Shown: positions 8,307-17,764, numbered from the stretch's first letter. The stretch is DNA of 34,461 nt from Paraburkholderia sp. BL21I4N1 (GCF_002973525.1 NZ_PVEN01000032.1:1-34461), one strand, 5' to 3'. Numbers and translations: made by a program. The notes: generated by a model from the letters alone, not told the origin.

Positions 8307-8339
8307 GGGAGACAGTGTGAGAAAGTGTATTTTTGTGTG
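8302..8339 (+). promoter_or_regulatory. MraZ operator: four repeats at 10-bp period
   Basis: Four boxes of the form AAAGTG[G/T] start at 8302 (AAAGTGG), 8312 (ACAGTGT), 8322 (AAAGTGT) and 8332 (TTTGTGT), each exactly 10 bases apart. MraZ is known to bind tandem direct repeats of TGGGN spaced by 5 bases in E. coli and AAAGTG[T/G] repeats in mycoplasmas, always at its own promoter. The first box overlaps the -10 element, and the others cover the start of transcription, fitting autorepression. The degenerate fourth box may not be bound. Confidence 0.7.
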
Positions 8340-8460
8340 ATCTCACGGGTGGTTTGGGGTAGATTTTCACGAATCGGGCAGCGGCCGCAAAAAAGCGCCG
8401 CGACAGCAATCAGTGGCATGAGGCCGGAGTCCATCACTCGGGTCGACAGGGGAGAGCGAA

Positions 8461-8889
8461 GTGTTCCAAGGGGCGTCGGCGCTGACGCTCGATGCGAAAG
8501 GGCGGATGTCGATCCCCTCTCGCTATCGGGATGCGCTGCAAACACAGGCAGAGGGCCGGGTGACGATCACCAAGCACCCGGACGGCTGCCTGTTGCTCTT
8601 TCCGCGCCCGGAATGGGAGATCTTCCGCGACAAGGTCGACAAGCTGCCTATGAACGCAGCTTGGTGGAAGCGCATTTTTCTCGGCAATGCAATGGATGTG
8701 GATATGGACGGTGCAGGGCGCGTGCTCGTGTCGCCGGAATTGCGCGCGGCTGGCGCATTGGAAAAAGAAGTGAACCTGCTCGGTATGGGTCGTCACTTCG
8801 AGCTGTGGGACGCACAGATCTACGCCGCGAAGGAACAGGCGGCCATCGCCGAGGGCATGCCCGAAGCTTTAAAGAATTTCACGTTCTGA
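8461..8889 (+). CDS. mraZ: transcriptional regulator MraZ
   Basis: This 142-aa protein is made of two tandem SpoVT/AbrB-like domains, each with the DxxxR signature: DAKGR at residues 11-15 and DGAGR at 83-87. MraZ forms a ring-shaped oligomer that binds direct repeats at its own promoter and represses the division and cell-wall cluster; the repeats are seen at 8302-8339. The start is a GTG with AGGGGAGAG at 8448-8456 as ribosome binding site, 4 bases before it. It is the first gene of the cluster, 15 bases before rsmH. Length equals that of other beta-proteobacterial MraZ proteins. Confidence 0.96.
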   Translation: MFQGASALTLDAKGRMSIPSRYRDALQTQAEGRVTITKHPDGCLLLFPRPEWEIFRDKVDKLPMNAAWWKRIFLGNAMDVDMDGAGRVLVSPELRAAGALEKEVNLLGMGRHFELWDAQIYAAKEQAAIAEGMPEALKNFTF

Positions 8890-8904
8890 TCGCGGCTCAC
8901 ATAT

Positions 8905-9858
8905 ATGGCACCTGCGATGGGAAACGAATTGCAGCATCGCACGGTGCTGCTGGATGAAGCGGTCGGCGCGCTGGTCAATCGCGCGGATGGCGTTTATGTG
9001 GACGGCACGTTCGGGCGCGGTGGTCACAGCCGCCTGGTGTTGGAGAAGCTGGCCGAGTCGGGGCGTCTGATCGCGTTCGACAAAGACCCGCTCGCCATTG
9101 CCACGGCGCAGCAGATCGCGGATCCGCGCTTCAGCATCGTGCACGAGAGTTTTGCTTCACTGCGCGCCGCGGTCGCGGAGCGTGGCGTAGGGCGGGTGTC
9201 GGGCATCTTGCTGGATCTGGGCATATCGTCGCCGCAAATCGACGATCCGGAGCGGGGCTTCAGCTTCCGCGCCGACGGCCCGCTCGACATGCGTATGGAC
9301 CCGACGCGCGGCGAGTCCGCGGCTGACTGGCTGGCGCGGGCCACGGTGCAGGAACTGACGGAGGTGATACGAGATTATGGGGAAGAACGGTTTGCTTTTC
9401 AGATTGCAAAGGCGCTTGTTGCTCGCCGGGCAGAGTCCTACCGTCTTGGGCCTCTCGTCAGCACGGGCGAGCTTGCCCAAATCGTGGCTAACGTCGTCAA
9501 GACCCGTGAGAAGGGCAAGGATCCGGCAACCCGCACCTTTCAAGCTATACGGATTCACATCAATCAAGAGCTTGCGGAGCTGCAAGTCGTTTTAGAAGCA
9601 GCGTTGTCGCTGCTGGAGCAAGGGGGGCGGCTGGTGGTCATCAGCTTTCATTCGCTCGAGGACCGGATCGTCAAGCGATTCCTGCAGGCGCACGCCAGTA
9701 CGCCTCAGGTGGATCGTCGCCTGCCGATTCGTGCCGTCGACCTGCCGAGCCCTCCGCTCAAAATCATCGGCCGTGTGTTCGCGAGCGAAGCTGAAGTCGC
9801 CGCCAACCCGCGCGCCCGTTCTGCCGTGATGCGTGTGGCGGAGCGGATCGCGCCATGA
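8905..9858 (+). CDS. rsmH: 16S rRNA (cytosine(1402)-N(4))-methyltransferase RsmH (MraW)
   Basis: This 317-aa SAM-dependent enzyme methylates N4 of C1402 in the 16S rRNA decoding centre. The SAM-binding motif is YVDGTFGRGGHS (residues 31-42). GILLDLGISSPQIDDPERGFSF, TFQAIRIHINQEL and VISFHSLEDRIVKRF are the conserved family blocks. The annotated ATG at 8905 lies 15 bases after mraZ; an internal ATG at 8917 (MGNELQHRTVLL) is an equally possible start because neither has a strong ribosome binding site. The 3' end overlaps ftsL by four bases (ATGA), implying coupled translation. Confidence 0.96.
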   Translation: MAPAMGNELQHRTVLLDEAVGALVNRADGVYVDGTFGRGGHSRLVLEKLAESGRLIAFDKDPLAIATAQQIADPRFSIVHESFASLRAAVAERGVGRVSGILLDLGISSPQIDDPERGFSFRADGPLDMRMDPTRGESAADWLARATVQELTEVIRDYGEERFAFQIAKALVARRAESYRLGPLVSTGELAQIVANVVKTREKGKDPATRTFQAIRIHINQELAELQVVLEAALSLLEQGGRLVVISFHSLEDRIVKRFLQAHASTPQVDRRLPIRAVDLPSPPLKIIGRVFASEAEVAANPRARSAVMRVAERIAP

Positions 9859-10205
9859 ACCGCCTCAATATCTTCCTGCTGATCATCGTGATGGGTTGCG
9901 CGTTGTCGGTCGTCAACGCGACCAATCAGCAGCGGCAGATTTTTATCCAGTTGCAGCGCGCTCAATCGCAGGAGCGTCAGCTGCAGCAGGACTATTCGCA
10001 GCTTCAATATCAGCAGAGCGCGCTGTCGAAAACCTCCCGCATCGAACAGATCGCGACCGACTCGCTGAAAATGCAGTCGGTCACGACCGGCCGCACCCAG
10101 TACCTGACGCTCGACCCGGGCGCCGCCAAGGCTGAGGACGCGCCGATCCCGACTTCCGGTCCGGCCTCGGCGCCGCTGGCGACCCGTCGCGGAGGTGTGC
10201 GATGA
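9855..10205 (+). CDS. ftsL: cell division protein FtsL
   Basis: This 116-aa bitopic inner-membrane protein has a short cytoplasmic N terminus, one membrane segment at about residues 4-22 (LNIFLLIIVMGCALSVV), then a Gln-rich periplasmic coiled coil (about 25-70) with leucines at regular spacing. FtsL forms a complex with FtsB and FtsQ and links it to FtsW-FtsI. It is called from size, topology and its fixed place between rsmH and ftsI; the sequence itself is poorly conserved. It overlaps the genes on both sides by ATGA. Confidence 0.92.
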   Translation: MNRLNIFLLIIVMGCALSVVNATNQQRQIFIQLQRAQSQERQLQQDYSQLQYQQSALSKTSRIEQIATDSLKMQSVTTGRTQYLTLDPGAAKAEDAPIPTSGPASAPLATRRGGVR

Positions 10206-12067
10206 AAAAATCGTCGACTCGCAAGAGCGTGGCCTTCTCGGCCAACCCGATCCTGTCGGTGCGCTTGCCCATGTGGCGCTCGAAACTCGTCGTGTTCATG
10301 CTGTTCATGGCGTTTGTCGCGCTGGCCGGGCGCGCGTTCTGGATTCAGGGGCCGGGCAACGCGTTCTATCAGAAGCAGGGCGAAATCCGCTATCAGCGCC
10401 GCCTCGAATTGCCGGCCACGCGCGGCAAGATTCTCGACCGTAACGGTCTCGTGCTCGCCACGAGTTTGCCGGTGCGCGCGATCTGGGCGATTCCCGAGTC
10501 GGTGCCGGACGATCTCGGCGCGGACAAACTGACCTCGCTGGGCCAATTGCTCGGCATGACGAACAAGGAACTGCGCGCCAAGCTGTCGGAAGACAAGAAC
10601 TTCGTCTACGTGAAGCGCCAGGTGCCGGTGGACATAGCCGAGAAAGTGAGCGCGCTGGATATTCCCGGCATTTACGCGCGCGACGAATACAAGCGCTTCT
10701 ATCCGGAAGGCGAGATCACGGCCCACCTGATCGGCTTCACCAATGTGGAAGACGAAGGCCAGGAAGGCGTCGAACTCGGCGACCAGAAGCTGCTCGCCGG
10801 CGTGTCGGGCAGCCGCCGCGTGATCAAGGACCGCATGGGCCACATCATTGAAGATGTGGACGAGCAGGTCGTGCCGCACAACGGCGAAGACGTGGACTTG
10901 TCGATCGACAGCAAGATCCAGTACATCGCTTATACGAACCTGAAGGCGGCTGTCGAGAAATTCAAGGCGAAGGCCGGTGCGGCGATGGTGATCGACGTGC
11001 GGACCGGCGAAGTGCTGGCGCTCGTCAATTACCCAACGTACAACCCGAACGACCGTTCGCACCTGACCGGCGATCAACTGCGCAACCGCATCCTGACCGA
11101 CACGTTCGAGCCGGGCTCGATCATGAAGCCGTTCACGGTCTCGCTCGCGCTCGATCTGCACCGCGTCACGCCGACTACACTGGTAGATACCGGGGGTGGC
11201 CGCTTTGTGCTGGACGGCGCGCCGATTACCGACGACAGCGCGTTCGGCGTGCTGACCGTGGGCGGCGTGATCCAGAAGTCGAGCAACATCGGCGCGACGA
11301 AGATCGCCATGCAGCTCAAGCCCGAAGAGATGTGGAATATGTATACCAGCATCGGTCTCGGCCAGGCGCCGAAGGTCGGCTTCCCGGGCGCGGCGGCGGG
11401 CCGTCTGCGGCCGTGGAAGAGCTGGCGGCGCATCGAGCAGGCAACCATGTCGTATGGCTACGGTCTCTCGGTGTCGCTGTTCCAGTTGGGCCGCGCCTAC
11501 ACCGCGATCGCGCACGACGGTGAAATCATGCCGGTGTCGATCTTCCGCACGCCGGGCGATCAGCCGGCCACGGGTCCGCAGATCTTCGCGCCGACCACCG
11601 CTCGCGAAGTGCGCGCCATGCTCGAAACCGTCACCGCGCCGGGCGGCACGTCGCCGGATGCGGCCGTGCCGGGCTATCGCGTCGGCGGCAAGAGCGGTAC
11701 CGCGTACAAGCACGGCGCGCATGGTTACGACCACTCCAAATATCGCGCGTCGTTCGTCGGCATGGCGCCGATGCCGAATCCGCGCATCGTCGTCGCCGTG
11801 TCGGTCGACGAACCGACGGCGGGTAGCCACTTCGGCGGTCAGGTGTCGGGACCGGTGTTCTCGACGATCGTCGGCGATACGCTGCGCTCGCTGAATGTGC
11901 CGCCTGATATGCCGGTCAAGCAGATGGTGGTGTCGGACGATTCGGCGCCGCCCGCGCCTACCGCACCGGCCACGCCTGCGGCGGCCAAGAAACTTTCCAC
12001 TAGCGCCGGCGCTAAAAAGATGACGATTTCCGCCTCCGCGAAAAGCCACCCGGGAGTCGTGCGATGA
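10202..12067 (+). CDS. ftsI: septal peptidoglycan transpeptidase FtsI (PBP3)
   Basis: This 621-aa class B penicillin-binding protein cross-links septal peptidoglycan. It has a basic cytoplasmic N terminus, one membrane anchor at about residues 28-46 (LVVFMLFMAFVALAGRAFW), a pedestal domain with RGKILDRNGLVLA at 74-87, and a transpeptidase domain with the three active-site motifs: SIMK at 306-309 (catalytic Ser306), SSN at 360-362 and KSGT at 497-500. The C terminus carries an extra Ala/Pro/Thr/Lys-rich tail of about 45 residues after the fold ends. It partners FtsW, encoded six genes downstream. ATGA overlaps join it to ftsL and murE. Confidence 0.97.
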   Translation: MKKSSTRKSVAFSANPILSVRLPMWRSKLVVFMLFMAFVALAGRAFWIQGPGNAFYQKQGEIRYQRRLELPATRGKILDRNGLVLATSLPVRAIWAIPESVPDDLGADKLTSLGQLLGMTNKELRAKLSEDKNFVYVKRQVPVDIAEKVSALDIPGIYARDEYKRFYPEGEITAHLIGFTNVEDEGQEGVELGDQKLLAGVSGSRRVIKDRMGHIIEDVDEQVVPHNGEDVDLSIDSKIQYIAYTNLKAAVEKFKAKAGAAMVIDVRTGEVLALVNYPTYNPNDRSHLTGDQLRNRILTDTFEPGSIMKPFTVSLALDLHRVTPTTLVDTGGGRFVLDGAPITDDSAFGVLTVGGVIQKSSNIGATKIAMQLKPEEMWNMYTSIGLGQAPKVGFPGAAAGRLRPWKSWRRIEQATMSYGYGLSVSLFQLGRAYTAIAHDGEIMPVSIFRTPGDQPATGPQIFAPTTAREVRAMLETVTAPGGTSPDAAVPGYRVGGKSGTAYKHGAHGYDHSKYRASFVGMAPMPNPRIVVAVSVDEPTAGSHFGGQVSGPVFSTIVGDTLRSLNVPPDMPVKQMVVSDDSAPPAPTAPATPAAAKKLSTSAGAKKMTISASAKSHPGVVR

Positions 12068-13611
12068 GCGCATTGCGCAAGCACCATCCCGCTCACCGGC
12101 AGATCGCCGACGCGCTCAACTGGCTGCACGCACGCGTGCAGCCAGGCGCGCATCTGCATGCCGACACGCGTTCGCTCGCAGCGGGCGACGCATTTTTCGC
12201 TTACGCGGTCGATGGCGCGGACAACCGTCCGTTTATCGAAGGTGCGCTCGAACGTGGCGCCGCTGCGGTGCTGGTGCAGCCCGAGGGTTATTCCGCTCAG
12301 ATCGATCCGTCCAGCACGCTGGCCGTGCCGGCGCTAAATGAACTAGCCGGTTCGATTGCGAGCGGTTGGTACGGCGACCCGAGCGACGCGATGCTGGCGG
12401 TCGGCATTACCGGGACGAACGGCAAGACGTCGTGCAGCCAGTGGGTGTCGGCGGCGCTGACCGCGCTCGGCCAGCGCTGCGCGATTATCGGCACGCTCGG
12501 CACCGGCTTGCCGGGCCAACTGGTGCACACCGGTTTCACGACGCCCGACGCGCCGCAATTGCAGCGCAGCCTCGCGCAGTTGCGCGACGCGGGCGCGCAG
12601 GCGGTGGCGATGGAAGTGTCGTCGCATGCGCTGCATCAGGGGCGTGTGAACGGCACGGCGTTCGACATCGCCGTGTTCACGAACCTCACGCAAGACCATC
12701 TCGACTATCACGGCACCTTCGCGGCCTATGAAGCGGCAAAGGCACGTCTGTTCGCGTGGCCGGAACTGCGCGCGGCCGTGATCAATCGCGACGATGCCGC
12801 CGGTCGCCGTTTGCTCGCCAGCACGCAAGGTCACGCCCGCACGATCGCCTACGGCCTCGACGCCACGTTGCAAGACGCGCCGCAAGCCGATGCGTTGCTG
12901 CTCGCGTCGAACGTGCGCGCCACGGCCACCGGCACCGCGTTCCATCTGAGCACCTTAGATTGGGGCGATGCCGAAGTCGAAGTCCAAACGCTCGGCGCGT
13001 TCAACGTGAGCAATCTGCTCGGCGTGCTCGGCGCGCTGCTCGCCGCCGACGTGCCGTTCCACGCCGCGCTCGCCGAACTGTCGAAGCTCGAACCGGTGAA
13101 CGGCCGCATGCAGCGCCTCGGCGGCCGCTTGCAGAACGACGAGCCGCTGGTGGTGATCGACTACGCGCACACGCCGGACGCGCTGGAAAAAACCCTCGAA
13201 GCGCTGCGCCCCATGGCGGCCGCGCGCGGCGGCGAACTGATCTGCATGTTCGGCTGCGGCGGCGACCGCGACGCGACCAAGCGTCCGCTGATGGGCGCGA
13301 TCGCCGAAAGGCTCGCCGACGGCGTGGTCGTGACCAGCGACAACCCGCGCAGCGAAGATCCGCAAGCAATCCTCGAGCAGATCGCCGCGGGCATGCAGAA
13401 CGCGTCGAAGGCGCGCCGCATCGAAGACCGCGCGAGTGCAATCCTGCAAGCGATCCGCACTGCCGCGCGTGAAGACGTCATCGTGCTGGCCGGCAAGGGG
13501 CATGAAGCCACCCAGGAAATCATGGGCAAGAAACGCGCTTTCTCCGATCAGGATCACGCTCGCCTCGCGCTTGCCGCGCGTGCGACGCATGCACGCGGAG
13601 GTGGCGAATGA
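12064..13611 (+). CDS. murE: UDP-MurNAc-L-Ala-D-Glu:meso-diaminopimelate ligase MurE
   Basis: This 515-aa cytoplasmic Mur ligase adds the third amino acid to the peptidoglycan stem peptide. The ATP loop is GTNGKTS at residues 117-123, the probable carbamylated lysine is Lys226 in EAAKARLF, and DNPR at 426-429 is the signature that selects meso-diaminopimelate rather than lysine. FGCGGDRDATKRPLMG is the conserved C-terminal domain block. It overlaps ftsI and murF by ATGA; a GGAGGT sequence at its 3' end serves as ribosome binding site for murF. Confidence 0.97.
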   Translation: MSALRKHHPAHRQIADALNWLHARVQPGAHLHADTRSLAAGDAFFAYAVDGADNRPFIEGALERGAAAVLVQPEGYSAQIDPSSTLAVPALNELAGSIASGWYGDPSDAMLAVGITGTNGKTSCSQWVSAALTALGQRCAIIGTLGTGLPGQLVHTGFTTPDAPQLQRSLAQLRDAGAQAVAMEVSSHALHQGRVNGTAFDIAVFTNLTQDHLDYHGTFAAYEAAKARLFAWPELRAAVINRDDAAGRRLLASTQGHARTIAYGLDATLQDAPQADALLLASNVRATATGTAFHLSTLDWGDAEVEVQTLGAFNVSNLLGVLGALLAADVPFHAALAELSKLEPVNGRMQRLGGRLQNDEPLVVIDYAHTPDALEKTLEALRPMAAARGGELICMFGCGGDRDATKRPLMGAIAERLADGVVVTSDNPRSEDPQAILEQIAAGMQNASKARRIEDRASAILQAIRTAAREDVIVLAGKGHEATQEIMGKKRAFSDQDHARLALAARATHARGGGE

Positions 13612-15038
13612 GTCAGTCAGGACATGCCATGTTCTCGCTACGTGAAGCCGCTGCGCTGATTCCGGGCGCTACCGTGCTCGGCGACGATAGCGTGACGATC
13701 GAGCGCATTTCGACCGACAGCCGCAGCGCCGGCCCGGGCGATCTGTTCATCGCGATCAAGGGCGAGCGCTTCGACGCGCACGACTTTCTGCCGCAAGTCG
13801 CGGCGCGCAACGTGACGGCCGCGCTGGTCACGCGCACGCCGGCGGACTGGAACGTGCCGTCGCTAGTCGTGAGCACCGATACGCGCGTCGCGCTCGGCGT
13901 GCTCGCGCGCGGCTGGCGCCGCCAGTTCGCGATGCCGCTCGTCGCCGTGACAGGCAGCAACGGCAAGACCACGGTCAAGGAAATGATCGCGTCGATCTTC
14001 GCCGCCGCCGTGGGTGAGCAAAACCGGCTCGCCACGGCCGGCAACTTCAACAACGACATCGGCTTGCCGCTCACGCTGTTCCGTCTGCACGCCGCGCATC
14101 AACTGGCGGTGGTCGAACTCGGTATGAACCATCCGGGCGAAACCTCGTTGCTGGCGAAGATCGCCGAGCCGACCGTCGCCGTGGTGAACAACGCGCAGCG
14201 CGAGCATCAGGAATTCATGGCGACCGTCGAAGCGGTCGCGCTCGAACACGCCAGCGTGATTCACGCGTTGTCGCCGGAAGGCGTGGCCGTGTTCCCGGCC
14301 GACGACGCCTACGCGAGCATCTGGCGCGTGGCGGCCACCGGCAGTCGCATCATGGACTTCGCGCTGAACTCGGCCGAGCGCATGACCGAAGCCGCCGTCA
14401 AAGGCACGTTTAACGGCAAGGCGTTGAGCATCGACACGCCGGCAGGTCACGTTGAAGCCACGCTGCAAGTACTCGGCAATCACAATGCGCACAACGCATT
14501 GGCCGCGACGTCCGCCGCCTTGGCTGCAGGCGTGTCGCTCGACGCGATCAAGCGCGGTCTCGAATCGTTCGGCGCCGTGAAGGGGCGTTTGCAGGTCAAG
14601 CACGCGGCCGTCGGCGCGCTGACCGGCGCCACCGTGATCGACGACACCTACAACGCCAATCCCGACTCGATGCGCGCCGCGATCGACGTGCTCGCGGCGT
14701 GTGTATCGCCGCGCGTGCTGGTGATGGGCGACATGGGCGAAGTCGGCGACAACGGTCCGGCGTTCCATCGCGAAATCGGTTCATACGCGAAGGAACGCGG
14801 TATCGACGCGCTGTACGCAATGGGCGACGCCTCGCGCGACGCCTGCACCGCGTATGGCGCGGACGCGCACCACGTGGCCGACGTCGGCACGCTGGTCGCG
14901 CAATTGCAGCAGGCCGGTTTCGGTTCTGCGGCAACGCTTCTCGTGAAAGGCTCGCGCTTCATGCAAATGGAACGCGTGGTGGACGCCGTGACGAGTCCAC
15001 AACCCAACGCAGCGGGCACGACGCCCGCCGCACATTGA
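13608..15038 (+). CDS. murF: UDP-MurNAc-tripeptide--D-alanyl-D-alanine ligase MurF
   Basis: This 476-aa cytoplasmic Mur ligase adds D-Ala-D-Ala (made by Ddl, encoded downstream) to the UDP-MurNAc-tripeptide. The ATP loop is GSNGKTT at residues 116-122; ELGMNHPGE, NNAQREHQEF, GNHNAHNALAA and DDTYNANPDSM are typical blocks of the central and C-terminal domains. The ATG at 13608 is preferred because GGAGG lies directly before it and it overlaps murE; a second ATG at 13629 is possible. Stop and mraY start are 17 bases apart. Confidence 0.97.
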   Translation: MSQSGHAMFSLREAAALIPGATVLGDDSVTIERISTDSRSAGPGDLFIAIKGERFDAHDFLPQVAARNVTAALVTRTPADWNVPSLVVSTDTRVALGVLARGWRRQFAMPLVAVTGSNGKTTVKEMIASIFAAAVGEQNRLATAGNFNNDIGLPLTLFRLHAAHQLAVVELGMNHPGETSLLAKIAEPTVAVVNNAQREHQEFMATVEAVALEHASVIHALSPEGVAVFPADDAYASIWRVAATGSRIMDFALNSAERMTEAAVKGTFNGKALSIDTPAGHVEATLQVLGNHNAHNALAATSAALAAGVSLDAIKRGLESFGAVKGRLQVKHAAVGALTGATVIDDTYNANPDSMRAAIDVLAACVSPRVLVMGDMGEVGDNGPAFHREIGSYAKERGIDALYAMGDASRDACTAYGADAHHVADVGTLVAQLQQAGFGSAATLLVKGSRFMQMERVVDAVTSPQPNAAGTTPAAH

Positions 15039-15055
15039 ACTAGAAGGACCGAAGC

Positions 15056-16225
15056 ATGCTACTGGCGCTGGCGCAATGGCTGCAGAATGACGCAAGCTTC
15101 TTGCGCGTGTTCAGTTATCTGACATTCCGTGCGGTGATGGCTACCATCACCGCGCTGCTGATCGGGCTCGTCTGCGGCCCGGCGGTGATTCGTAAGCTGA
15201 CCGCGATGAAGGTCGGCCAGGCCGTTCGTAAAGACGGTCCGCAATCGCACCTGGTCAAATCCGGCACGCCGACCATGGGCGGTGTGCTGATTCTGCTCGG
15301 CATCGCGGTGGCCACGCTGCTGTGGGCCGATCTGACCAACCGCTTCATCTGGATCGTGATGCTCGTCACGTTCGGCTTCGGCGTGATCGGCTGGGTCGAC
15401 GATTACCGTAAGGTGGTCTACAAGGACCCGCGCGGCATGTCGTCGCGCGAAAAGTATTTCTGGCAGTCGCTGATCGGCCTGTTCGCGGCGGTCTATCTGG
15501 CGTTCAGCGTGTCCGAAGCGAACAACGTGCGGGTCTTCGACCTGTTCATGGCGTGGGTGCGCAGCGGCTTGTCGATGGGCTTGCCCGCGCGCGCCGACCT
15601 GATGCTGCCGTTCGTCAAGTCGATCAGCTATCCGCTCGGCGTGTGGGGCTTCATCGTGCTGACGTATCTGGTGATCGTCGGTTCGAGCAATGCGGTCAAT
15701 CTCACCGACGGCCTCGACGGCCTCGTCATCATGCCGGTCGTGCTGGTGGGTGCGTCGCTCGGCGTGTTCGCCTATGTGATGGGCAGTTCGGTCTACTCGA
15801 AGTACCTGCTGTTCCCGCACATCGCGGGCGCGGGCGAGTTGCTGATCTTCTGTTCGGCGATGGGCGGAGCCGGGCTCGCGTTCCTCTGGTTCAACACGCA
15901 CCCGGCGCAGATGTTCATGGGCGACGTGGGCGCGCTCGCACTCGGTGGCGCGCTCGGCACGGTCGCGGTGATCGTGCGTCAGGAAATCGTGCTGTTCATC
16001 ATGGGCGGCATTTTCGTCGCCGAGACGCTGTCCGTGATGTTGCAGGTCACGTGGTTCAAATTCACCAAGCGCCGTTTCGGCGAAGGGCGGCGTCTCTTCA
16101 AGATGGCGCCGCTGCATCACCATTTCGAATTGTCGGGCTGGAAGGAAACGCAGGTCGTTGTGCGCTTCTGGATCATCACGCTCATGTTGTGTCTGTTCGG
16201 TTTGTCCACGCTCAAGTTGCGTTAA
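15056..16225 (+). CDS. mraY: phospho-MurNAc-pentapeptide transferase MraY
   Basis: This 389-aa polytopic inner-membrane enzyme makes lipid I from UDP-MurNAc-pentapeptide and undecaprenyl phosphate. About ten membrane segments are visible. Key sites are the aspartate pair in GWVDDYRKV (115-116), NLTDGLDGL at 215-223, Asp289 in MFMGDVGAL and the His cluster PLHHHFE (353-355) in the last cytoplasmic loop. A GAAGGA ribosome binding site precedes the ATG. Length is slightly above the E. coli enzyme (360 aa), mostly from a longer loop around residues 150-190, as usual in Burkholderiales. Confidence 0.97.
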   Translation: MLLALAQWLQNDASFLRVFSYLTFRAVMATITALLIGLVCGPAVIRKLTAMKVGQAVRKDGPQSHLVKSGTPTMGGVLILLGIAVATLLWADLTNRFIWIVMLVTFGFGVIGWVDDYRKVVYKDPRGMSSREKYFWQSLIGLFAAVYLAFSVSEANNVRVFDLFMAWVRSGLSMGLPARADLMLPFVKSISYPLGVWGFIVLTYLVIVGSSNAVNLTDGLDGLVIMPVVLVGASLGVFAYVMGSSVYSKYLLFPHIAGAGELLIFCSAMGGAGLAFLWFNTHPAQMFMGDVGALALGGALGTVAVIVRQEIVLFIMGGIFVAETLSVMLQVTWFKFTKRRFGEGRRLFKMAPLHHHFELSGWKETQVVVRFWIITLMLCLFGLSTLKLR

Positions 16226-16249
16226 AGCAGGTTTTAAGGGAAGCAGGCG

Positions 16250-17764
16250 ATGTTCGGCGAGAAGTTTCGGGATCGGCAAAAGCCGATGGTGCTCGTGCTG
16301 GGACTGGGTGAATCCGGTCTCGCGATGGCGCGCTGGTGCGCGCGGCACGGCTGTCGGCTGCGTGTGGCCGATACGCGCGAGGTGCCGCCGAATCTGTCCG
16401 CGCTGGAAGCACACCGCGTCGACGCCGAATTCGTCGGCGGCGCGTTTTCGCCGGCCTTGCTCGACAGTATCGAACTCGTGGCGATCAGTCCGGGCTTGTC
16501 GCCGCTCGCGGCCGATCTGCTGCCGCTGATTACCGCCGCGCGCGAGCAGGGCATTCCGGTTTGGGGCGAACTCGAGTTGTTCTCGCTGGCGTTGCAGACG
16601 CTCGGCGAAAGCGGCTACGCGCCGAAGGTGCTCGCGATCACCGGCACCAACGGCAAAACCACCACCACCAGCCTAACCGGCTTGCTGTGCGAACGCGCCG
16701 GCAAGAAGGTCGCGGTGGCGGGCAACATCAGCCCGTCGCTGCTCGACAAGCTCAGCGAAGCGATCGACAACACCGCGCTGCCCGACGTGTGGGTGCTCGA
16801 ACTGTCGAGCTTCCAGCTCGAAACCGCGCACACGTTCGCGCCGGACGCGGCCGCGGTGCTGAACATCACACAAGACCACCTGGACTGGCACGGTGGCCTC
16901 GATGCGTACGCTGCCGCGAAGGGCCGCATCTTCGGTACACAGACCGTGCGCGTGCTGAATCGCGACGACGCCCGGGTGATGTCGCTCGCGCCTTCGGCGG
17001 ACAGCGAAGCCGAAGTCGTGACGTTCGGCGTCACCGAGCCGAAGAACGACGGCGACTACGGTTTGCTGCGCGAGAACGGCATCGTCTGGCTGGTCGAAGC
17101 GCATGACCTCGACGCGAGCGATGAACCGGTGCCCAAGCGCCGTCGCAAGAACGAAGCCGTGGCGTTGCCGAATATCGCGCTGAAGCGCCTGATGCCGGCG
17201 GACGCCTTGCGCATTCGCGGTTTGCACAATGCCGCAAACGCGCTGGCCGCGTACGCGCTCACGCGCGCCGTCGGCCTGCCGGGCGCGCCGCTGCTGCACG
17301 GCTTGCGTGAATATCGCGGTGAGCCGCATCGGGTGGAATTGATCGCGTCGATCGAAGGCGTCGATTACGTGGACGACAGCAAGGGCACCAACGTCGGTGC
17401 AACGGTCGCAGCACTCGACGGCCTCGCGCAACGCGTGGTGCTGATCGCTGGCGGCGACGGCAAGGGTCAGGAGTTCGATCCGCTCGCCGCGCCGGTCATG
17501 CGCTGGTGTCGTGCCGTGATGCTGATCGGCCGCGACGCGCCGCAGATTCGCGCCGCGCTGGAACACACCGGCATCGCGCTGACCGACCACGCCACGCTCG
17601 AGGACGCGACGCGTGCCGCCACCGCGCTGGCGCAACCGGGCGACGCCGTGCTGCTGTCGCCGGCCTGCGCGAGTTTCGACATGTTCAAGGGTTACGCGCA
17701 CCGCGCCGAGGTATTTCGCGGCACGGTGGAAGACATCGCGGCCGAACGGGGGACGATGATATGA
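16250..17764 (+). CDS. murD: UDP-MurNAc-L-alanine--D-glutamate ligase MurD
   Basis: This 504-aa cytoplasmic Mur ligase adds D-Glu to UDP-MurNAc-L-Ala. The N-terminal Rossmann-like domain starts VLVLGLGESGLAMARW, the ATP loop is GTNGKTT at residues 132-138, and the third domain has the DDSKGTNVGAT motif and LLSPACASFDMFKGY. It is longer than the E. coli enzyme (438 aa): there is an insertion around residues 255-310 that includes a basic KRRRK stretch. It lies 24 bases after mraY with a GGGAAGCAGG ribosome binding site and overlaps ftsW by ATGA. Confidence 0.96.
   Translation: MFGEKFRDRQKPMVLVLGLGESGLAMARWCARHGCRLRVADTREVPPNLSALEAHRVDAEFVGGAFSPALLDSIELVAISPGLSPLAADLLPLITAAREQGIPVWGELELFSLALQTLGESGYAPKVLAITGTNGKTTTTSLTGLLCERAGKKVAVAGNISPSLLDKLSEAIDNTALPDVWVLELSSFQLETAHTFAPDAAAVLNITQDHLDWHGGLDAYAAAKGRIFGTQTVRVLNRDDARVMSLAPSADSEAEVVTFGVTEPKNDGDYGLLRENGIVWLVEAHDLDASDEPVPKRRRKNEAVALPNIALKRLMPADALRIRGLHNAANALAAYALTRAVGLPGAPLLHGLREYRGEPHRVELIASIEGVDYVDDSKGTNVGATVAALDGLAQRVVLIAGGDGKGQEFDPLAAPVMRWCRAVMLIGRDAPQIRAALEHTGIALTDHATLEDATRAATALAQPGDAVLLSPACASFDMFKGYAHRAEVFRGTVEDIAAERGTMI

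Noticed and set aside
10010..12073. 687-codon open frame on the minus strand opposite ftsI
   Set aside because: The product is Arg/His-rich, low-complexity-like and unrelated to any family I know; antisense shadow of ftsI.
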